The notes below the pieces were generated by a model. It did no database searches. It had not been told where the DNA came from and worked only from the letters and a program-made list of their open reading frames with translations. DNA of 64,000 nt. It comes from Gammaproteobacteria bacterium (GTDB lineage Bacteria > Pseudomonadota > Gammaproteobacteria > Pseudomonadales > Pseudohongiellaceae). The position numbers were made by a program, and so were the translations under genes. The stretch's first letter is position 1, and each line of letters starts with the position of its first letter. The stretch spans positions 12,858 to 76,857 of the forward strand of contig PALV01000006.1 of the NCBI GenBank assembly GCA_002706685.1, given 5' to 3'. Positions 9,393 through 18,299 of this stretch are shown piece after piece.

Positions 9393-10262
9393 CTATTTGA
9401 ACACGACGGTCTTGTTGCCGTTGACGATAATGCGATGCTCGCAGTGCCACTTCACTGCGCGGGCAAATGCCGCACACTCTGCATCCCTGCCGATCTGCAT
9501 CAATTCATCAATGTCGAAATTGTGATCAATGCGTTCAACCGCCTGCTCTATGATTGGGCCTTCATCCAGCTCGGTGGTGACGTAGTGTGCCGTCGCGCCG
9601 ATTATCTTGACACCTCGCATATAGGCCTGACGATATGGATTGGCACCTTTAAATCCGGGCAAAAACGAGTGATGAATATTGATGGCCCGACCCGCCATGG
9701 CCTCGCACATGGTTGGTGAGAGGATCTGCATATAGCGCGCCAGCGCCAGCAGATCAACTGACTTGTCGCGGATGATGTCGAGAATCGCGGCTTCCTGCTG
9801 CTGCTTTGTTTCAGCGGTCACAGGCAGGTGATAATAATCAAGACCATACCACTCGGTGATGCCCCGCATGTCATCGTGATTGGATACAACCCCCACCACG
9901 TCCGCTGGCAATGCACCGCTACTCCAGCGATGCAGCATATCGATCAGGCAGTGCCCGTGCTGAGAAACAGCCAGCAGGACTCTGGGCCGCTTTCTCAGAT
10001 CGAAAAAACTCCACTGCATGTCAAACCTGGTGGCGAGCTCGGCAAAGTCTTCGTCAAGCTTTTCTGATGACGGCAGGTCTACCTCGACCTCTTCGAACTC
10101 AACGCGCATGAAGAAGCGATCAATGACAGGATCTCGATGCTGTGCTGCCTCGCTGATTGTTGCCCCCCGCTGATAGAGGAAATCACTGACGGCACGCACT
10201 ATGCCATTGGCCTCGGGGCAGGAAACTGTCAATACGTATTTGTGGCGATCTTCTATGCTCAT
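9393..10262 (-). CDS. purU: Formyltetrahydrofolate deformylase PurU
   Basis: Hydrolyses 10-formyl-tetrahydrofolate to formate and tetrahydrofolate, balancing the one-carbon pool. 289 residues, the usual length. An N-terminal ACT domain (about 1-85, beginning YVLTVSCPEANGIV) precedes a formyltransferase-type catalytic domain. Catalytic Asn-His lies in NIHHSFLPGFKGANPYR (about 193-196) and the Asp in ELDEGP (about 230). I chose the start at 10262 because homology begins there; an upstream ATG would add 35 unrelated residues. folD lies 2.3 kb away on the other strand, so two enzymes of the folate C1 cycle are neighbours. Confidence 0.95.
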   Translation of the reverse strand: MSIEDRHKYVLTVSCPEANGIVRAVSDFLYQRGATISEAAQHRDPVIDRFFMRVEFEEVEVDLPSSEKLDEDFAELATRFDMQWSFFDLRKRPRVLLAVSQHGHCLIDMLHRWSSGALPADVVGVVSNHDDMRGITEWYGLDYYHLPVTAETKQQQEAAILDIIRDKSVDLLALARYMQILSPTMCEAMAGRAINIHHSFLPGFKGANPYRQAYMRGVKIIGATAHYVTTELDEGPIIEQAVERIDHNFDIDELMQIGRDAECAAFARAVKWHCEHRIIVNGNKTVVFK

Positions 10263-10425
10263 CTTGCTCAAATCTACTTGTTTTCGGGGCAGCCGCGAAT
10301 AGTAGCATTTTTTGCACACGATGAAACTTGCCCCGTTTTCCGCCCCCTTTTCAGGGGGTGCCGGCAATCAGTGCGATTCCTTACGCTATGCCGTCACTAC
10401 ACTTACGAATTCTGGAGTTAACGTA

Positions 10426-11466
10426 ATGAAGCTGTTCAACCGATCTCTCGTTGCCGCGGCCATGCTGCTCAGTGGCAGTGTCGCCATGGCTCAGACTGCT
10501 GCCACTATCCCCGCGTCCATGCAGGGCACCTACAATGTCACATTCGGCTCCGCACAGCCGGGCGCGCCATTGACCAACGGCACCACGGCCACCATGGTCA
10601 TCGCTCCAGGCGGCGCCATCTGCATCGCCGAGTACCTGTTCTCAAATCCAGTGCAGGCAGACAACTCCACTGCAGAAGCTGTTTACACCTCAGCAGCGCT
10701 GGGTCTGAAACTGCGCCTGTCCAACATTCAGAGCGGCAGCTTCAACGAACTCAACGTCATGTCATCTTCTGACGCTTTCCTGGGTCAGCTAAGTGGTTCC
10801 AAAGTCAGCAACGAAACCAGCTGCGCCATGCTGGGTGGCACACCACCCGACATGAGCGCCATTGCCGATATTTTCAAATATGCCGAACAGGCTTACGCAT
10901 CCCTGTTCCCGAACGCCCAGGTAGACAATACTTTCGAAATCATTGATGGCTTCATCGCCCGCGGCTATGCATCTACAGGCACTTATATTGGCATACGTAA
11001 CGGCACTGTTTATGTGCTCGGCGGCGAATTTGGCACTCAGCCGGTAACAATCGGTACAGTGGCGAACACACGCGCACAACTGATCTCAACGGTGACTGGT
11101 GAGCCCGTGACGCCGGTTGAAGAGCCGAAAGTAGACATACCGGAGGGTGACTACAAACTGACAATTTCCGGTGTTGTCGGTGCCACAGTCTTTGGTGTAA
11201 CCACATCATCAGATTTCGGCCTGACCATCGACTCGATCGAAGCTCCTGACTCAACCACGGTTGAGGAACTCGAGAAAGACGTCAAGGATGCCTTCAAGGA
11301 AGTCGAGAACGTAGATGTAGCGACGTTCACCGACTTCCAGATCAGCGAAATCAGCGTTAGCGACAGCCGCGTCTTCTTCCGTGCGCAGTTCAAAGCGACA
11401 ACCACGACGTCGGGCGTCACTGTCAACCAGTCCTACAACATCACTTACGAGTACTTGAAAAAGTAA
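10426..11466 (+). CDS. Secreted protein of unknown function
   Basis: 346 residues, not assigned to a named family. A clear signal peptide (about 1-22, ending AMA before QTAAT) is preceded by GGAG at good spacing. The middle (about 150-215) contains FKYAEQAYASLFP, GYASTGTYIGIRNGTVYVLGG and EFG. I recall this pattern from poorly characterised surface proteins of beta- and gammaproteobacteria. The C-terminus is acidic and Thr/Val-rich, probably beta structure. It has its own terminator immediately downstream and lies alone between purU (opposite strand) and a second small secreted gene. It is probably periplasmic or surface-exposed; the function is unknown. Confidence 0.75.
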   Translation: MKLFNRSLVAAAMLLSGSVAMAQTAATIPASMQGTYNVTFGSAQPGAPLTNGTTATMVIAPGGAICIAEYLFSNPVQADNSTAEAVYTSAALGLKLRLSNIQSGSFNELNVMSSSDAFLGQLSGSKVSNETSCAMLGGTPPDMSAIADIFKYAEQAYASLFPNAQVDNTFEIIDGFIARGYASTGTYIGIRNGTVYVLGGEFGTQPVTIGTVANTRAQLISTVTGEPVTPVEEPKVDIPEGDYKLTISGVVGATVFGVTTSSDFGLTIDSIEAPDSTTVEELEKDVKDAFKEVENVDVATFTDFQISEISVSDSRVFFRAQFKATTTTSGVTVNQSYNITYEYLKK

Positions 11467-11483
11467 CAGTATCTGGTCCTGTC

Positions 11484-11517
11484 AAAAAGGCTGCGGCATC
11501 CACCGCAGCCTTTTTTT
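11484..11517 (+). terminator. Intrinsic terminator after the secreted-protein gene
   Basis: AAAAAGGCTGCGG, a 6-base loop, then CCGCAGCCTTTTT followed by further T residues: a 13-base stem with a T run. It ends the transcript of the 346-residue secreted protein. Confidence 0.9.
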
Positions 11518-11569
11518 ATGCCTTGTCGCACGCTATGCTTGCGGTCTGTTGTCAATCAGGACGCAAGAC

Positions 11570-11977
11570 ATGAAAGGCCTATTCAGATTCCGCTCGCTTC
11601 TCACTGCACTAGCACTGCTGGCACTCGGCAGTTTAACCGCCGCCGACAGCGCGCTGCCATCGCTGGAAGGCCGCTGGGAGGGCGAGCTGGTAGCGGCGCG
11701 CTATCAGCCGATACCGCTGATACTGACCATCACAGCAGCAGCGGACGATCAGTACAGCGCAGCGCTGGACATCCCCTCGCAGTTCCAGGCTGGTGTGCCG
11801 GTTAATCCATTCTCGCCCCGCGGAAACAATATTACGCTTCGGGTCCCAGCTCTGCAGGTTGAATTCTATGGCAACCTGGTTCTGAATGATGCTGGCACTG
11901 AAGTTGTTGCCATTGAGGGGGACTGGAGCCAGTCTGGCGAATATGTCCCGCTTCGCCTGACACCAGCAGCAGACTGA
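11570..11977 (+). CDS. Small secreted protein of unknown function
   Basis: 135 residues. The start at 11570 gives a good signal peptide ([20 protein letters not shown], cleavage near TAA-DSA) with AGGA upstream. The mature part is about 110 residues, with alternating hydrophobic positions suggesting a small beta barrel or lipocalin-like fold: [10 protein letters not shown] near the start and EGDWSQSG near the end. A Gly-x-Trp start and repeated beta strands are typical of small ligand-binding or assembly proteins, but I do not recognise a family. gloA follows 35 bases later in the same direction, so they may share a transcript. Confidence 0.65.
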   Translation: MKGLFRFRSLLTALALLALGSLTAADSALPSLEGRWEGELVAARYQPIPLILTITAAADDQYSAALDIPSQFQAGVPVNPFSPRGNNITLRVPALQVEFYGNLVLNDAGTEVVAIEGDWSQSGEYVPLRLTPAAD

Positions 11978-12012
11978 TACCAAAGCAAACCGAGACGTTT
12001 GAGGTTGATACT

Positions 12013-12432
12013 ATGAAATACCTGCACACCATGGTCCGCGTCAGCGACCTGGATGAGTCGCTGGACTTTTACTGCAACAAACTGGGCATGTGTGAGATAC
12101 AACGCAAGGTCAATGAAAAAGGCCGCTTTACATTGGTGTTTCTGGCCGCACCCGGTGATGAAGATGCTCAGATCGAACTGACCTGGAACTGGGATCCGGA
12201 GGAGTATGGCGAGGGTCGCAACTTCGGCCATCTCGCCTACCGGGTAGAGAACATCTACGAGCTGTGCCAGTCACTGATGGATCAGGGTGTCACCATCAAC
12301 CGTCCACCAAGGGATGGCCGCATGGCCTTTATTCGATCACCGGATAACATCTCCATTGAGCTTTTGCAGGCAGGCGATCCTCTGCCTGCGGCGGAGCCCT
12401 GGGAAAGCATGCCGAATACCGGCAAATGGTAA
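12013..12432 (+). CDS. gloA: Lactoylglutathione lyase (glyoxalase I)
   Basis: Converts the hemithioacetal of methylglyoxal and glutathione to S-lactoylglutathione in the cytoplasm. 139 residues, typical of the short Ni-type bacterial enzyme. The four metal ligands align with the E. coli protein: His5, Glu55, His73 and Glu116. MPNTGKW is the usual C-terminal region. It sits between a small secreted protein and folD in the same direction; no functional link to either is obvious. Confidence 0.95.
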   Translation: MKYLHTMVRVSDLDESLDFYCNKLGMCEIQRKVNEKGRFTLVFLAAPGDEDAQIELTWNWDPEEYGEGRNFGHLAYRVENIYELCQSLMDQGVTINRPPRDGRMAFIRSPDNISIELLQAGDPLPAAEPWESMPNTGKW

Positions 12433-12524
12433 GTGCATTCAGGTACTTGCCAGCTTGAGACGAAGGCAGCGCTCGTTTATGATTGCGACCTTTCAAAGAT
12501 GGGTCAACGGCCAGGGGCAGAAAC

Positions 12525-13406
12525 ATGCAATTACTTGACGGAAAACAGACAGCTGAGCAGATAAAAGCCGAGATCGCGCAGCAGGTCGCCGAGATCAAGG
12601 CAGCGGGTGGAAAAGTGCCCCACCTGGCGGCCATTCTGGTCGGCAATGATGGCGCCAGTGAGACCTACGTCAATGCCAAGGTGCTGGACTGTGAACAGGT
12701 GGGTTTTGATTCCACGCTGATTCGGTTGCCCGAAGATGTCTCTGAAGCAGCCCTGCTGGCAGAGATCGCCAAATTGAACGAGAACGATGACATCGATGGA
12801 TTCATTGTTCAGGTACCGCTGCCCGCCCATATCGACGAGACCCGAGTCACCTTGTCCATCGACCCTGCCAAAGACGTTGACGGCTTTTCTCCGGCCAGTG
12901 TGGGTCGTATGTGCCTGAGTCTGCCAACGTTTATCTCGGCGACGCCCAATGGCATCATGGAGCTGCTCAAACGCTATAAAGTCGAGACCAGCGGCAAGCA
13001 CTGTGTGGTGGTTGGTCGCAGCAATATCGTTGGCACTCCCATGTCCATTCTGATGTCGCGCAACAGCAATCCGGGTAATTCTACAGTCACACTGGTGCAC
13101 AGCCGCACACCGAACATGGTTGAGGTATGCCGCAGCGCAGACATTCTGATTGTCGCCATTGGCAAACCGGATTTTGTAACCGGCGACATGGTCAAGGATG
13201 GCGCCGTTGTGATCGATGTCGGTATAACCCGTGTACCAGACGAAACCCGCCCGCGCGGCTTCCGGCTGACTGGCGACGTCGACTTCGCCTCAGTCAGTGA
13301 AAAATGCTCGTTTATTACTCCCGTGCCTGGTGGTGTCGGCCCGATGACCCGGGCGTCCCTGCTCCAAAATACCCTGAAGGCGCAACAGTTGCGCGGCCAG
13401 TTCTAA
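12525..13406 (+). CDS. folD: Bifunctional methylenetetrahydrofolate dehydrogenase / cyclohydrolase FolD
   Basis: Interconverts 5,10-methylene- and 10-formyl-tetrahydrofolate using NADP. 293 residues. Tyr48 and Lys52 in YVNAKVLDC form the cyclohydrolase/dehydrogenase active site. [15 protein letters not shown] (nucleotide binding) and [10 protein letters not shown] follow in the usual order. The start at 12525 has AGGGG upstream; an earlier in-frame ATG adds 14 unrelated residues. The aminotransferase follows by 10 bases, suggesting co-transcription. Its product is the substrate of PurU encoded 2.3 kb away. Confidence 0.97.
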   Translation: MQLLDGKQTAEQIKAEIAQQVAEIKAAGGKVPHLAAILVGNDGASETYVNAKVLDCEQVGFDSTLIRLPEDVSEAALLAEIAKLNENDDIDGFIVQVPLPAHIDETRVTLSIDPAKDVDGFSPASVGRMCLSLPTFISATPNGIMELLKRYKVETSGKHCVVVGRSNIVGTPMSILMSRNSNPGNSTVTLVHSRTPNMVEVCRSADILIVAIGKPDFVTGDMVKDGAVVIDVGITRVPDETRPRGFRLTGDVDFASVSEKCSFITPVPGGVGPMTRASLLQNTLKAQQLRGQF

Positions 13407-13416
13407 GGACCACATC

Positions 13417-14613
13417 ATGTTCCAAAACACCAAAAGCCTGCCCGCAGATCCGATTCTTGGCCTACTGGCCGCCTACCGCGTTGACAACAATTCACACAAG
13501 ATTGATCTGGGTGTAGGCGTCTACAAGGACGAAAACGGCAATACGCCGGTGATGCGTGCGGTTAAGGCGGCGGAGCAGAAACTGCTGGAGACACAGGACA
13601 GCAAATCCTATGTTGGCCCGGCCGGACAGGATGCATTTAACCACCTGACCGCCGGTCTGGTGCTTGGTGATGGCCTGCGTGAATCTCTGGGCGCTCGACG
13701 CGTGACATTCCAGACGCCGGGAGGCTGCGGCGGCCTGCGCCTTGGCGCCGAGTTCATTCAAAAGGTTAAACCTGGCGCCAAGATACTGGTCAGCGATCCT
13801 ACCTGGGCCAACCACATTCCCCTGCTGGGCGAAGCCGGCCTGCAGATTGAGAAGTACCCCTACTACGATTACCAGCAACACGCGATTCGCTTTGACGACA
13901 TGATGCAGGCGCTGCAAAAAGCCGCCCCGGGCGATCTGGTCTTGTTACACGGCTGTTGTCACAACCCCTGCGGGGCCGATCTGGATCAGGATCAGTGGCG
14001 CAGTGTCACCGATCTGGCAGAAAAGAACGGCTTCACACCGTTTATCGATCTGGCTTATCAGGGCCTGGGCGACGGCATTGATGCCGATAGTTTTGGTGTC
14101 CGCCTGATGGCTGAGCGGCTGCCGGAATTGATCGTGGTCAACTCCTGTTCAAAGAACTTTGGCCTTTACCGTGAGCGCACCGGTGCGTTGACGGTAATCA
14201 CAGACAACGCCGACGCCACCCGCGCCGCTGCCAGCCAGATTGCGGCAACCGCCCGCGGCATTTACTCAATGCCACCGGACCATGGCGCAGCAGTTGTCAC
14301 AACAATACTGCAGGACCCTGCCCTGAAACAGGACTGGGACCTGGAACTGAAAGAGGTTCGTGAGCGAATCAATGCGCTGCGCTCCGAGTTGGTCAACGCT
14401 TTGACTGCACAGGGCGTAGACCGGGATTTCAGTTTCATCGAGCGCGAAAAAGGCATGTTCTCATTTTTGGGGCTGAGCGTTGAGCAGGTTCGCAACCTGA
14501 TTGACGATTACAGCATTTACCTGGTGGACTCCAGCCGTATCAATATCGCTGGCATCAACCACAGCAATCTTGCCTACCTGACTCGTGGCATCGCAGAGGT
14601 GCTGACTCGATAA
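13417..14613 (+). CDS. Aromatic/aspartate aminotransferase (class I)
   Basis: PLP-dependent transaminase of the AspC/TyrB family, 398 residues, the usual length. YVGPAGQDAF and the Gly-rich TPGGCGGLRLGAEF region match the family; the PLP lysine is Lys246 in NSCSKNFGLYRERTG; the C-terminal RINIAGIN carries the substrate-carboxylate Arg. It probably transfers amino groups between 2-oxoglutarate and aspartate or aromatic keto acids. DAHP synthase lies about 2 kb away on the other strand, mildly favouring an aromatic amino acid role. AspC and TyrB cannot be told apart here. It follows folD by 10 bases. Confidence 0.92.
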   Translation: MFQNTKSLPADPILGLLAAYRVDNNSHKIDLGVGVYKDENGNTPVMRAVKAAEQKLLETQDSKSYVGPAGQDAFNHLTAGLVLGDGLRESLGARRVTFQTPGGCGGLRLGAEFIQKVKPGAKILVSDPTWANHIPLLGEAGLQIEKYPYYDYQQHAIRFDDMMQALQKAAPGDLVLLHGCCHNPCGADLDQDQWRSVTDLAEKNGFTPFIDLAYQGLGDGIDADSFGVRLMAERLPELIVVNSCSKNFGLYRERTGALTVITDNADATRAAASQIAATARGIYSMPPDHGAAVVTTILQDPALKQDWDLELKEVRERINALRSELVNALTAQGVDRDFSFIEREKGMFSFLGLSVEQVRNLIDDYSIYLVDSSRINIAGINHSNLAYLTRGIAEVLTR

Positions 14614-14672
14614 GTTCGAGCCAGCACACTCCAGCATGCTACTTACTGTTTAGCCGAGGACTGCCGGGCTGT

Positions 14673-15110
14673 TTAGACGCGGACGGTCAGGATATCGCAG
14701 GGTGTGCCGTGCAGGACGGCGTTTGCGGTTGAGCCCAGCATGGCCCTGACCGGGTTCTGGCCGTGGGTGCCAATTACGACCAGATCAACGCCCAGCTTTT
14801 CAGCCAGCGCCTTGATTTCGGTAGCTGGTTTCCCTCGTAGAAAGTGTATGTGATCTGCCTTGACGGACGGAAAGCGTACAGCCAGCTCGGCAGTCATTTT
14901 CTCAGCCACCTGAGCCTGGTGGTCCTGCTGGACTTTTTCGAAGTCTGCCATGTTCAATTCGAATGAGTAGCTGCCCAGCAGGGGCTCGAATACCATTACA
15001 ACATCGACCTGCGCATTACTGTCGGCAGCAATCGCCAGACCTTTGTCCACGATCCTGACTGATTCCTCGGAACCATCGACGGCAATCAGTACTTTCTTGT
15101 ATCCAGCCAT
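14673..15110 (-). CDS. Universal stress protein, UspA family
   Basis: 145-residue single-domain Usp protein. The ATP-binding pattern G-2x-G-9x-G-S is present as GTHGQNPVRAMLGS (about 117-130), so it is the nucleotide-binding type. AGGAGA precedes the ATG. An Anr/FNR-like site (15171-15184) lies about 67 bases upstream of the start, at a distance that would place it near -41 of a promoter. Several Pseudomonas usp genes are Anr-controlled and support anaerobic survival, so a microaerobic stress role is a reasonable inference. Confidence 0.93.
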   Translation of the reverse strand: MAGYKKVLIAVDGSEESVRIVDKGLAIAADSNAQVDVVMVFEPLLGSYSFELNMADFEKVQQDHQAQVAEKMTAELAVRFPSVKADHIHFLRGKPATEIKALAEKLGVDLVVIGTHGQNPVRAMLGSTANAVLHGTPCDILTVRV

Positions 15111-15170
15111 GTCTGCTCTCCTTTTTTAGGTGTCCACCCGTTGAGGTGTAACTTCATCATAGTGAAAAGC

Positions 15171-15184
15171 TTGAGGTCGATCAA
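15171..15184 (-). promoter_or_regulatory. Anr/FNR-like box for the usp gene
   Basis: TTGAG-GTCG-ATCAA differs by one base from the FNR/Anr consensus TTGAT-N4-ATCAA. Its centre is about 67 bases from the usp start codon. A TACACC hexamer lies about 25 bases downstream of the box on the minus strand and could be a -10. Confidence 0.6.
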
Positions 15185-15221
15185 TTTTTGCAGCGATCCT
15201 GTAAATCTGTTGCTGAACTCG

Positions 15222-15235
15222 TTGATCCAGATCAA
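15222..15235 (+). promoter_or_regulatory. Perfect Anr/FNR box for the 36-residue peptide gene
   Basis: TTGATCCAGATCAA is an exact match to the FNR/Anr consensus TTGAT-N4-ATCAA. The centre is about 71 bases from the ATG at 15300. A promoter with the box at -41.5 would start near 15270; AT-rich TATCAATATGAC at 15255-15266 can serve as the -10. The palindrome could also affect the divergent usp gene. Confidence 0.8.
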
Positions 15236-15299
15236 TTCCGACAGGTCTGAGCGGTATCAATATGACATCACCGACAGGCAATTAACCGGAGTTTAAAAA

Positions 15300-15410
15300 A
15301 TGGAAGACAAGATTGTATTGCGCAACATGGGCATCGCTATTGGTACTATCGCACTGGTCGCGGTGATGCTCATTACCATTTCCACGCTGCTGGGAAATGC
15401 AATTGGCTGA
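15300..15410 (+). CDS. 36-residue single-span membrane peptide
   Basis: Short frame ATG(15300)-TGA(15410), translating to MEDKIVLRN followed by about 25 hydrophobic residues ending in LLGNAIG. CCGGAG lies 8 bases before the ATG. A charged N-terminus and one predicted membrane helix are visible. It is too short for ordinary gene finders. The perfect Anr/FNR box in front implies expression at low oxygen. Small single-helix subunits are known in respiratory complexes, notably cbb3-type and bd-type oxidases, but no sequence match is claimed. It could be a subunit, a regulator or a toxin-like peptide; function unknown. Confidence 0.6.
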   Translation: MEDKIVLRNMGIAIGTIALVAVMLITISTLLGNAIG

Positions 15411-15446
15411 GTCCGGGATGCGTCAGGAACTGTTTGCCAGGGCCCG

Positions 15447-16520
15447 TTATCGACGCCCTGGCAATACGGGTTTCAGCGCTGCAGCAAGCTTACGCAAGGC
15501 AGCTTCCGTTGCTGGCCAGTCGATACAGGCATCGGTGATTGAAACGCCGTAGCGTATTTCTTCCAGATCATCTGGAATGGGCTGATTACCTGCGTGAATA
15601 TGACTTTCCAGCATCACACCGATAATGGACTGGTTACCATCCACGATCTGCTTCGTTACATCCTCCAGCACCGACACCTGACGCTCATGCTGTTTGCTGG
15701 AATTTCCGTGACTGCAGTCAATCATGATGTTTTCTCTGATCGCAGCCTTGCGTAGCTCCTGCTCACAGGCCTGCACATGCTCAGCCTGGTAGTTGGGCTG
15801 CTTGCCACCACGAAGTATCACATGACAATGTGGGTTTCCTGAGGTCCGAAAGGCCGCCACCTTGCCTTCATCAGTAACGCTGATAAACGTGTTGATGGCA
15901 GACGCTGCGCGAATGGCGTTCACGGCAACAGTCAAACCACCATCAACGTTATTTTTGAAACCCACGGCTGAGGAGATACCACTGGAGAGCTTGCGATGAG
16001 TGGGCGACTCTGTGGTACGGGCGCCAATGGCTGTCCAGCTCACCAGATCCTGCAGATACTGCGGGGAGATCAGATCAAGCGCTTCAACCCCAATAGGCAG
16101 TCCCAGTTCATTGATATCCAGCATCAATTGTCGACCGATGCGCAAACCATGCTCGATGCGATGACTGCCATCAAGATAGGGGTCGTAAATCAGACCTTCC
16201 CAGCCCACGGTTGTGCGCGGCTTTTCGAAGTAGACGCGCATCACAATCATCAGTGTGTCTTTCAGTTCTTCGGCGAGTGGCTTGAGAAGTCTCGCATAGT
16301 CCATCGCCACCTTAGTGTCATGAATTGAACAGGGGCCAACAATCACCAGCAATCGCTGGTCGTTGCCGTCCAGAATATCCTTGACGCTCTTGTGCCCGTA
16401 GAGCACCGTATCGAGCGCCCTGCCCTGCAGTGGCATTTCCTTCTTCAACTGCGCTGGCGGCGGCAGCTCCTCACTGGCAATGATATGCAGATTTTCGACC
16501 TGACTGGCTGATTTGGACAT
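15447..16520 (-). CDS. 3-Deoxy-7-phosphoheptulonate synthase (DAHP synthase, class I)
   Basis: First step of the shikimate pathway: phosphoenolpyruvate plus erythrose 4-phosphate to DAHP. 357 residues, matching AroF/G/H. VGPCSIHD (PEP/metal region), KPRTTVGWEG, GARTTESPTHR, and CSHGNSSKQH are present; the last two carry substrate and metal ligands. Which aromatic amino acid feeds back on it cannot be decided from sequence by eye, so no isozyme symbol is given. The stop codon lies in the loop of a 10-base inverted repeat (15434-15464) with no T run. It stands alone; an aromatic-type aminotransferase lies nearby. Confidence 0.95.
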   Translation of the reverse strand: MSKSASQVENLHIIASEELPPPAQLKKEMPLQGRALDTVLYGHKSVKDILDGNDQRLLVIVGPCSIHDTKVAMDYARLLKPLAEELKDTLMIVMRVYFEKPRTTVGWEGLIYDPYLDGSHRIEHGLRIGRQLMLDINELGLPIGVEALDLISPQYLQDLVSWTAIGARTTESPTHRKLSSGISSAVGFKNNVDGGLTVAVNAIRAASAINTFISVTDEGKVAAFRTSGNPHCHVILRGGKQPNYQAEHVQACEQELRKAAIRENIMIDCSHGNSSKQHERQVSVLEDVTKQIVDGNQSIIGVMLESHIHAGNQPIPDDLEEIRYGVSITDACIDWPATEAALRKLAAALKPVLPGRR

Positions 16521-16592
16521 GTTGGACTCTCAAGCAAATAGTTATCTATTACCAATAATGAAGGCAGGTGGGGCCTGTTTCAAGCGCGTGAA

Positions 16593-18185
16593 TCAGGCGT
16601 GACGACGAAAATGCGCCACGCGCATCCCGGTCAGGAACAACATCAGCGCGTATAACGCCATGCCGCCAAAACACAATAAGGCCATCACGCCCGCCTGGTG
16701 CCAGGTGCTCCACACAAGCCACTGCTGCCAGTCACCCGCCAGCCAGACCAGAAAAAGGCACATCATTGTGTTGGCAAACGCTACGCGCAGCGCAAAGACC
16801 AGCCACCCTGCCTGGAACTGGAACACCCCCTCTTTGCGCAAGCCTGCCAGTAGCAGTCCGGCATTGAGAAAAGCAGCCAGGGATGTCGCCAGCGCCAGAC
16901 CTGTGTGGGCCATATCAAAGACGAACACCAATATAACATTCAGCACCATGTTAACGACCATCGCAACAATGCCGATTCGCACTGGTGTGCGGGTATCCTG
17001 GCGGGAGTAAAATCCCGGCGCAAACACTTTGATGGCCATGAAGGCGACCAGCCCCAGTGAGTAGGCCTGCAGACTCTTGGTCACCTGGATGACGTCATTG
17101 GTATTAAAGTTATCACTGCCAAACAGGGTGATGATGATCGGTTCTGCCAGCAGAACCAGCGCCAGACTGGCCGGTACTGCGATCAGAAGAATCAGGCGAA
17201 ATGCCCAGTCCAGCAAAGCCGCAAAATCCTCAACAGAACGATCAGCATGTCGGCGGGACAGGCTGGGCAACACAACTGTCGCTACTGCCACCGCAAATAT
17301 GCCCAGCGGCAGGTCCATCAGGCGCTCGGAAAAATACAGCCAGGAGACACTGCCGGCCACCAGCAAGGAGGCTATGAATGTGTCGAACAGAAGATTGATC
17401 TGGCTGACTGACACGCCAAACATTGCGGGTATCATCAATTTGACGATCCGGCTCACGCCCTCGTGTTGACGGATCAGGCGGGGGCGCGGCATCAACTGCA
17501 TTCTTACCAGGAATGGCAACTGGAACAGCAGCTGACTGATACCGGCGAGCAGCACCCCCCATGCCAGCGCAACTTCCGGCTGGGCAAAATAGGGGCTCAG
17601 CAGCAGTGCCGAGCCAATCAGGGAAAGATTCAACAGCGCTGGCGTCAGAGCTGGCACAGCGAAACGGTCGTAGCTGTTAAGTATTGCGCCACAAAATGCC
17701 GTCAGAGATATCAGCAGCAGATAGGGAAAATTGATGCGCAGCATGTGCACAAACAGATCAAATTTTTCAGGGTCAGAAGTAAACCCGTAGGCTATTGGCC
17801 AGGCAACAAAGGGAGCTGCCGCCACCACGGCGACTGTGATCAGCAGCAACACAGTCCCAAGATAACCCGCGACGGCATCAATCAGTTCCCGAATCTCTGC
17901 GCGTGATCGCTGATTGCGATACTCCGACAAGACCGGCACAAAAGCCTGGTTGAACGCACCCTCGGCAAAAAGCCGTCGCAGAAAGTTGGGAATCTTGAAG
18001 GCCAGAAAAAAGGCATCTGCCCCGTCGCCGGGACCAAACGCACGGGCCAGCACCACATCACGCACCAGCCCCAGAATTCTGGAGACAAAGGTCATGCTGC
18101 CCGTCACGGCACTGGAGCGCAGCAAACCGCGTTTTTTTGGCAGTGGCGTATCGCCCTGCGGTTGATCTGTTGGCTGTTCGGTCAA
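16593..18185 (-). CDS. murJ: Lipid II flippase MurJ (MviN)
   Basis: Moves lipid II across the inner membrane for peptidoglycan synthesis. 530 residues with about 14 hydrophobic segments. The N-terminal KKRGLLRSSAVTGSMTFVSR and LGLVRDVVLARAFGPGDGADAF are characteristic of MurJ. The frame opens with a TTG at 18185, with AGGA about 11 bases upstream; no better in-frame ATG precedes the conserved region. In many gammaproteobacteria murJ is beside rpsT and ribF. Here rpsT is 2 kb away, with an Nramp protein and a Dps gene in between. Confidence 0.95.
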   Translation of the reverse strand: MTEQPTDQPQGDTPLPKKRGLLRSSAVTGSMTFVSRILGLVRDVVLARAFGPGDGADAFFLAFKIPNFLRRLFAEGAFNQAFVPVLSEYRNQRSRAEIRELIDAVAGYLGTVLLLITVAVVAAAPFVAWPIAYGFTSDPEKFDLFVHMLRINFPYLLLISLTAFCGAILNSYDRFAVPALTPALLNLSLIGSALLLSPYFAQPEVALAWGVLLAGISQLLFQLPFLVRMQLMPRPRLIRQHEGVSRIVKLMIPAMFGVSVSQINLLFDTFIASLLVAGSVSWLYFSERLMDLPLGIFAVAVATVVLPSLSRRHADRSVEDFAALLDWAFRLILLIAVPASLALVLLAEPIIITLFGSDNFNTNDVIQVTKSLQAYSLGLVAFMAIKVFAPGFYSRQDTRTPVRIGIVAMVVNMVLNVILVFVFDMAHTGLALATSLAAFLNAGLLLAGLRKEGVFQFQAGWLVFALRVAFANTMMCLFLVWLAGDWQQWLVWSTWHQAGVMALLCFGGMALYALMLFLTGMRVAHFRRHA

Positions 18186-18299
18186 AGCGTACTGATTCCT
18201 GTAAAGTCTGTACCGGCGCCCGGCATTCCATTATGCTGCGTCTGGCGCATTATCGCACTGCCGGACACTCCGGCGCACCCACGATCTGCGCTGAACTCG

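Noticed and set aside
10343..10358. CCCCC-N6-GGGGG hairpin upstream of the secreted-protein gene
   Set aside because: The five-base stem has no T run and no riboswitch-like context; too small to call.
15434..15464. Hairpin at the end of the DAHP synthase gene as terminator
   Set aside because: The 10-base stem encloses the stop codon and has no T run, so an intrinsic terminator is not supported.
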